Shown in pieces: positions 60,230 through 64,000 of a stretch of DNA of 64,000 nucleotides. Below the pieces are notes generated by a model. That model searched no databases. It worked only from the letters and a program-made list of their open reading frames with translations, and was not told where the DNA came from. The translations under genes and the position numbers were made by a program. Position 1 is the first letter of the stretch, and each line of letters begins with the position of its first letter. Location: positions 1,426,001 through 1,490,000 of the forward strand of contig NZ_AP018164.1 in the NCBI RefSeq assembly GCF_002356315.1. Reading direction: 5' to 3'. Origin of the DNA: Mycobacterium shigaense. GTDB lineage: Bacteria; Actinomycetota; Actinomycetes; Mycobacteriales; Mycobacteriaceae.

Positions 60230-61884
60230 GTAAGTCCTTCGGCAATCAGCAAGTGCTCGCTAACGTCAGTCTCGGGTTAAATGAAGGTGATTGCATCGCC
60301 CTCGTAGGATCCAATGGGTCCGGAAAATCCACTTTCATGCGAATTTTGGCTGGCGAGGAGAGTTTTGACGAGGGCACGATAAGTCATTCGAAGCTTGACG
60401 AAGTCGGATACCTACCCCAGACTATGCGCGTGATATCGGGTGAGACTATCGACGATGTCATTGCTTCATCTTCTGCCGGATTGCGGGCGATTGAACAACG
60501 CATGCGTGTCTTGGAAGGCGAAATGGCGAACTCCAATGGCGCCGACTCCGAACTACTTGTTGAATACGGAGAATTGTCTCATCACTTCGAAGCAAGAGGT
60601 GGCTACGAACTCGATTCTAATATCGATCGCATTCTCGACGGGCTTGGTGTCGGATATCTGAAGCGTAGCCAAGCAGTCGTGGATTTATCGGGAGGCGAAA
60701 GCGCGCGAGTCGCTTTTGCAGCGTTACTACTGGCTTCACCGGACATATTATTGCTAGATGAGCCGACTAATGACTTAGATAGTAATGCTTTGACATGGCT
60801 GGAGACATATTTGCGCGAATACAAAGGTGCTGTGCTGCTGATTAGTCATGATCGAGATTTCATTGATGCCCTTGCGAATGCCATTGTTGAACTTGATGAG
60901 CACCAGCACACGTTCACTCGGTATGAAGGCAACTACGGTCGATATCTGACGGCTAAAGCGGCAGCACGCGTTCAGGCTCAACAAGCCTACGACCTCCAAC
61001 AAAAGGAAATAGCTGACCTTCGAGAGAAGGCGGCGACGACCGCGCGATCTGTCGGGCACAGCAGGGCGCGAACAGATCATGACAAAACGTCGTATAACTT
61101 CCGCGGCGCGAATGTAGAAAGAGCGGTAAGTCGAAATGTTCGGGCAGCTCGAGAGAAACTCGATCGTATTGAGGGAAATCTTTTGTTACCACCACCGGAC
61201 CCACTCCGCTTTCGAGCCAATCTGACATCGGGTAGCCTGCCCAAGGATGCCATTGCCATCGAAGCCCGCGATGTTAACGTGTCTTACGGAGGCCGTAAGA
61301 TACTTGACCGAGTACGCTGCGAAGTGAATGCTCGTGATCGTATTTGTATAGTCGGCGAAAATGGGACCGGAAAATCAACTCTGTTGAAGATACTAGCTAA
61401 CGAGTTAGAACCAGATTCTGGCGAGATTCAGGTCAGGAAAGAAATGAAGGTTGGCTATTTATCGCAAAAGACACGTCTGCCCCTTCCTGCCGAAACAGTC
61501 GCTGCCAATATTACTGCCGGCCTACGTTTGAGAGGTTTAGACGAGGTACCAGACGAATCGCGCGGCTGGTTGATCCAGTGGGGATTGATTTTACGCGAAG
61601 ACCTGCGCAAACGTGCAAGCGAACTTTCCACAGGCCAGCAACGGAAGGTTGATCTGGGAATTTTGATAGCCTCCGCTCCTGACGTTTTGATGCTCGACGA
61701 ACCGACAAACCATCTATCGTTCGACGTCGTTGAGTCACTGCAGGCCGCTCTGCTTAGTTTCGCGGGGCCGGTCGTGGTCGTGACACATGACCGTAGGCTG
61801 ATGCGTGTGCTATCAAACACGTGGTGGCGCCTGATCGATGGGAAGCTGGAGGTAGGGGAAGCGTCCAAACTGGTCGCAACTTAA
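60208..61884 (+). CDS. ABC-F ATPase, antibiotic-resistance ribosomal-protection type
   Basis: Twin-ATPase ABC-F protein without membrane domain, 558 residues. Domain 1: GSNGSGKST, LSGGESARVA, LLLDEPTNDLD; linker of about 80 residues; domain 2: GENGTGKST, LSTGQQRKVD, LMLDEPTNHLS (the usual D-loop Asp is Ser). Members of this kind (Msr, Vga, Lsa, OptrA, TlrC) displace macrolides, lincosamides, streptogramins, pleuromutilins or phenicols from ribosomes; housekeeping EttA types are the alternative. GGAGA lies upstream of the ATG. GC and codon use (ATA, TTA, AGA, CTA) are clearly foreign. It sits inside the tRNA-Ala element. Confidence 0.87.
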   Translation: MLTAKEVSKSFGNQQVLANVSLGLNEGDCIALVGSNGSGKSTFMRILAGEESFDEGTISHSKLDEVGYLPQTMRVISGETIDDVIASSSAGLRAIEQRMRVLEGEMANSNGADSELLVEYGELSHHFEARGGYELDSNIDRILDGLGVGYLKRSQAVVDLSGGESARVAFAALLLASPDILLLDEPTNDLDSNALTWLETYLREYKGAVLLISHDRDFIDALANAIVELDEHQHTFTRYEGNYGRYLTAKAAARVQAQQAYDLQQKEIADLREKAATTARSVGHSRARTDHDKTSYNFRGANVERAVSRNVRAAREKLDRIEGNLLLPPPDPLRFRANLTSGSLPKDAIAIEARDVNVSYGGRKILDRVRCEVNARDRICIVGENGTGKSTLLKILANELEPDSGEIQVRKEMKVGYLSQKTRLPLPAETVAANITAGLRLRGLDEVPDESRGWLIQWGLILREDLRKRASELSTGQQRKVDLGILIASAPDVLMLDEPTNHLSFDVVESLQAALLSFAGPVVVVTHDRRLMRVLSNTWWRLIDGKLEVGEASKLVAT

Positions 61885-62243
61885 CATTTGTGAAATGACT
61901 TCGGCGAGCCCCTCAGTCGCGCGAACCTACCCGAAAGCCGATTCCTAGGGAGCACCACCATGGAGGATGGCGAGCGACCTCCATATTCCGCGCTGACCAA
62001 GACATATAGCCAAAGGATCCACCTTTGCGAGTCCTTGTGCGCGAATTCCCTTCGTGCACCATAGCTACTGGTGCAATTACCGAACTGGACGAGATCGCGG
62101 AGCGACTGCGCAGCTGGAGCTACCAAGAGGGTTCAGCTTGACGACAATTTTGACGACAACCGCGAGGACAATTGCTCCCTCAACCACCGTCCCTACACTG
62201 CCGAAACGGCAACATCGTGCCTGTTCACGGTCCCTGCCTGGTC
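61885..62243. other. Island right end, no intact gene
   Basis: Roughly 360 bases between the ABC-F stop and the second att copy. A fragmentary frame ending at 62141 reads AITELDEIAERLRSWSYQEG then SA stop, with neither start nor ribosome site; it may be the end of a lost element gene. Otherwise nothing recognisable. Confidence 0.4.
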
Positions 62244-62287
62244 CTGGCAGTGTGGGGGTCAGGGGTTCCGAATCCCCTTAGCTTCAC
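62244..62287. repeat. attR-like direct repeat (tRNA-Ala 3'-half copy)
   Basis: Forty-four bases from CTGGCAG to CTTCAC copy the 3' half of tRNA-Ala(GGC) with one inserted C in the T-loop and one C-to-T change, so it cannot be a working tRNA. It marks the distal end of the island. Confidence 0.85.
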
Positions 62288-62343
62288 GATTGTGATGAGT
62301 CGATTCATAGATGACAGATGAGTCGCGTCATGGGTTACAGATT

Positions 62344-62372
62344 CCCCGGCCGTCGGCCGGGGTTTTTGTTTT
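62344..62372 (+). terminator. Intrinsic terminator, probably the original tRNA-Ala terminator
   Basis: CCCCGGCC (62344-62351), loop GTC, GGCCGGGG (62355-62362), then TTTTTGTTTT. A textbook plus-strand terminator 57 bases after the tRNA copy. No plus-strand gene ends just before it, which fits a tRNA terminator separated from its gene by the insertion. Confidence 0.85.
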
Positions 62373-62574
62373 GGTTGCGCCAGTAGTTTCGTTCGGGGTT
62401 GATGTGGTGGCTGCTCTCGTCCTCGAGTTCGTCTTGGTCAGTGGGCTGGACCAGGTCCTGGCCGTCCGACGAGCTCCCGGCTCCGAATACAAACTGTCCG
62501 ATCGACTGTGTCGCAGCGAACTAGAGTTTGCTGAAATCACGTCAGCAGGCAATATGAGTTGAGGATCAAAAGGC

Positions 62575-63711
62575 ATGACCCACAAGATGTTCAGCCTCGT
62601 GCTTGAGGCGGTCGACCGGATCGCTGCCTCGAAAATTCCACCGGTCAAGGTGGTCCGGGCGATAGAGCGGGCGAGGCATCATCTTGGTCAGCTGCAGCGG
62701 CGTACGGTGCCCGCCTCGGTCGGTTTGCTGGAGATGGTAATTGATGGGTGGGTTGCCCAGTCAATCACCGCGGCCGCCGATCTCGGCGTCGCGGACGCGC
62801 TGGCGCAAGGGCCGCTGTCGGTCGAGGATTTGGCGCTCGCGGTCGACGCAGACGTCGATGCGCTCAGCCGATTGATGCGGGCCCTGAGTACCCGAGGGAT
62901 TTTTCGTAGATGCCGCGACGGCCGCTACGACCTGACGCCGCTGGCACAGCCGCTTCGTCGCGACGCCCGAATATCCCTGGCCGGATGGGTCAGATGGGCG
63001 GGTTCGCCACAGATGCGTGAGCTTTGGAGCCACCTGAGCGAGGGGATCCGCGCCGGTCGCTGCCGGTCAGTGGAGATGCAGGGCCAGCACCTGTTCGACT
63101 ACCTAGCCGGCGAGCCCGAACTGCACGAGATATTCAACTCAGCAATGACCAGCGTGTCGGAACTTTCGCTTGCGCCGCTGATGGCTGCCTACGACTTCAA
63201 CCCCTACCGCACCATCGTGGATGTCGGGGGCGGGCATGGCCGGTTGCTTGCTGCGATCCTAGCCGCCGCGCCGAAGTCACACGGCATCCTTTTCGATATG
63301 CCGCAAGTCTTGGCGGGTGCCCCGACCGAGCTTGGTAAACATGGGATCTCGCAGAGGGTCCGGCTGGTCAAAGGTTCATTTTTCGACGAGGTCATACCGG
63401 TTGGAGGCGACGCCTATGTCATTAAGGACGTGCTCCACGACTGGCCCGATCAGGATGCCTCGCGCATCCTGCGTAACGTGCGCGCAGCCGCTGGGCCCGG
63501 TAAGCACTTGTTGGTCATCGAACCGGTGATCCCGCAGCACAACCGTGAATTCGCTGGGAACTGGCTCGATCTGGATATGTTCGTCACCGCTGGGACACGG
63601 TTACGCACGGCCGATCAATACCGTGAACTGCTTGAGCGCGCCGGCTTTCAACTGAAGCGCGTGGTCGAAACGGTGTCCGCGTTCAGCGTCCTCGAAGCTG
63701 AAGCCATCTAG
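62575..63711 (+). CDS. SAM-dependent O-methyltransferase
   Basis: Methyltransferase of the hydroxyneurosporene/acetylserotonin-type (Methyltransf_2) family, 378 residues. N-terminal winged-helix dimerisation domain (GVADALAQGPLSVEDLALAV, MRALSTRGIFRR); SAM site VDVGGGHGRLLAAIL near residue 215; catalytic His in VIKDVLHDWPD; late motif LLVIEPVIPQ. Uses SAM to methylate a phenol, lipid or glycosyl hydroxyl. Host-like GC, so outside the island. AAAAGG stands before the ATG. Mycobacteria have such enzymes in lipid tailoring; an mmpL-like gene starts 240 bases downstream, which supports lipid export or modification. Confidence 0.85.
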   Translation: MTHKMFSLVLEAVDRIAASKIPPVKVVRAIERARHHLGQLQRRTVPASVGLLEMVIDGWVAQSITAAADLGVADALAQGPLSVEDLALAVDADVDALSRLMRALSTRGIFRRCRDGRYDLTPLAQPLRRDARISLAGWVRWAGSPQMRELWSHLSEGIRAGRCRSVEMQGQHLFDYLAGEPELHEIFNSAMTSVSELSLAPLMAAYDFNPYRTIVDVGGGHGRLLAAILAAAPKSHGILFDMPQVLAGAPTELGKHGISQRVRLVKGSFFDEVIPVGGDAYVIKDVLHDWPDQDASRILRNVRAAAGPGKHLLVIEPVIPQHNREFAGNWLDLDMFVTAGTRLRTADQYRELLERAGFQLKRVVETVSAFSVLEAEAI

Positions 63712-63952
63712 CAGGGAGCGTCCAGCACATGTTTCGGTTGCACGCGGTGAGCGTGATCCCGGCGGATCACGAAGAAATGCGGCCTTTTCGTCATCACCGC
63801 CCGCTGCTGGACGGCATACCGATTCGAGCAGCCGAGCCTGCGGTTGGAAGCGACGCCCGCTCAATTCAGGGCCATTCCTGCTGAAAAGTGATTGGTCCTA
63901 GGGGCGTTTCAACGTATCGGCGAGGCGGTTTACGTGCGAACTGGGAGGTCAT

Positions 63953-64000
63953 ATGCTCCAACGCCTTGCGCGACTGGCGCTCGCCGCGCCGCGGCGAATC
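63953..64000 (+). CDS. MmpL-like transporter (partial, N-terminus only)
   Basis: Only 16 codons lie in the window: MLQRLARLALAAPRRI, preceded by GGGAGG seven bases before the ATG. MmpL-family proteins often begin with a basic amphipathic start of just this kind before the first helix. Too short for certainty. The 240 bases before it hold no other gene. Confidence 0.5.
   Translation, partial: MLQRLARLALAAPRRI

Noticed and set aside
1..64000. CRISPR arrays or insertion sequences
   Set aside because: No regularly spaced short repeats and no transposase gene or terminal inverted repeats with target duplications were seen; the only mobile-element evidence is the tRNA-Ala island.

Overview
The window is high-GC chromosomal DNA from a mycobacterium, most likely a slow-growing non-tuberculous species. 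The support is a set of blocks that match M. tuberculosis neighbourhoods by protein sequence and order: hisN-fadE24-fadE23-fadB4, fprA/prfB-mscS-ftsE-ftsX-smpB-ssrA, and DUF190-crcB-crcB-pgmA. An MmpS/MmpL pair, a KshA-like Rieske oxygenase, MbtK and many small exported Pro/Thr-rich proteins also fit. The tmRNA encodes the tag ADSHQRDYALAA.

Layout. 1-6.1 kb (minus strand) is a tightly coupled catabolic operon: homogentisate-dioxygenase-like enzyme, alpha/beta hydrolase, CoA transferase, HMG-CoA-lyase-like aldolase and a terminal TetR regulator. A long palindrome lies directly in front of it. 5.2-11.2 kb holds fadB4, an acrylyl-CoA-reductase-like enzyme, fadE23 and fadE24 behind a second palindrome, then hisN and an FMN-binding protein. 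11.3-20.2 kb is the cell-division and ribosome-rescue block: fprA diverges from prfB, mscS, a Pro-rich membrane protein, ftsE, ftsX and smpB, followed by a frameshifted DMT permease gene, a mycothiol-dependent-type enzyme and tmRNA. 20.3-24.1 kb carries an exported Pro/Thr protein and an mmpS-mmpL transport operon.

24.1-43.5 kb is accessory and patchy. It contains a tandem pair of small exported Cys proteins, decayed acyl-CoA synthetase pieces, a zinc-ribbon adenylate cyclase, and a three-gene two-component system with a shared promoter motif and a 38-residue lipoprotein. A serine hydrolase, a radical SAM enzyme coupled to a Tat-exported amidase, a universal stress protein, a KshA-like oxygenase divergent from an EchA homologue without the catalytic glutamates, an Mrr-like membrane nuclease, an orphan immunity-like protein and a RCK potassium channel follow.

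43.7-59.2 kb returns to a steadier backbone: a GlnA1-type glutamine synthetase, a CheY-like regulator, a DUF2961/GH172 exported glycosidase candidate, a flavin monooxygenase, SelO, a hemerythrin-like protein, MbtK, the CrcB fluoride-exporter pair with DUF190, pgmA and an MFS permease.

59.2-62.3 kb is an old integrative element in the 3' end of tRNA-Ala(GGC). The intact tRNA marks one end, a degraded 43-44 bp copy of its 3' half marks the other, and the probable original terminator of the tRNA now lies about 3 kb downstream. Inside are broken integrase and resolvase pieces and an AT-richer ABC-F gene of the antibiotic-resistance type. The window ends with an O-methyltransferase and the first codons of another MmpL-like gene.

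The most interesting candidates are the ring-cleavage/CoA/lyase operon with its operator, the tRNA-borne ABC-F island, the two-component cluster with shared promoter motif and mini-lipoprotein, and the orphan immunity-like gene pair. All functional statements rest on motif reading and remembered families; no searches were run.
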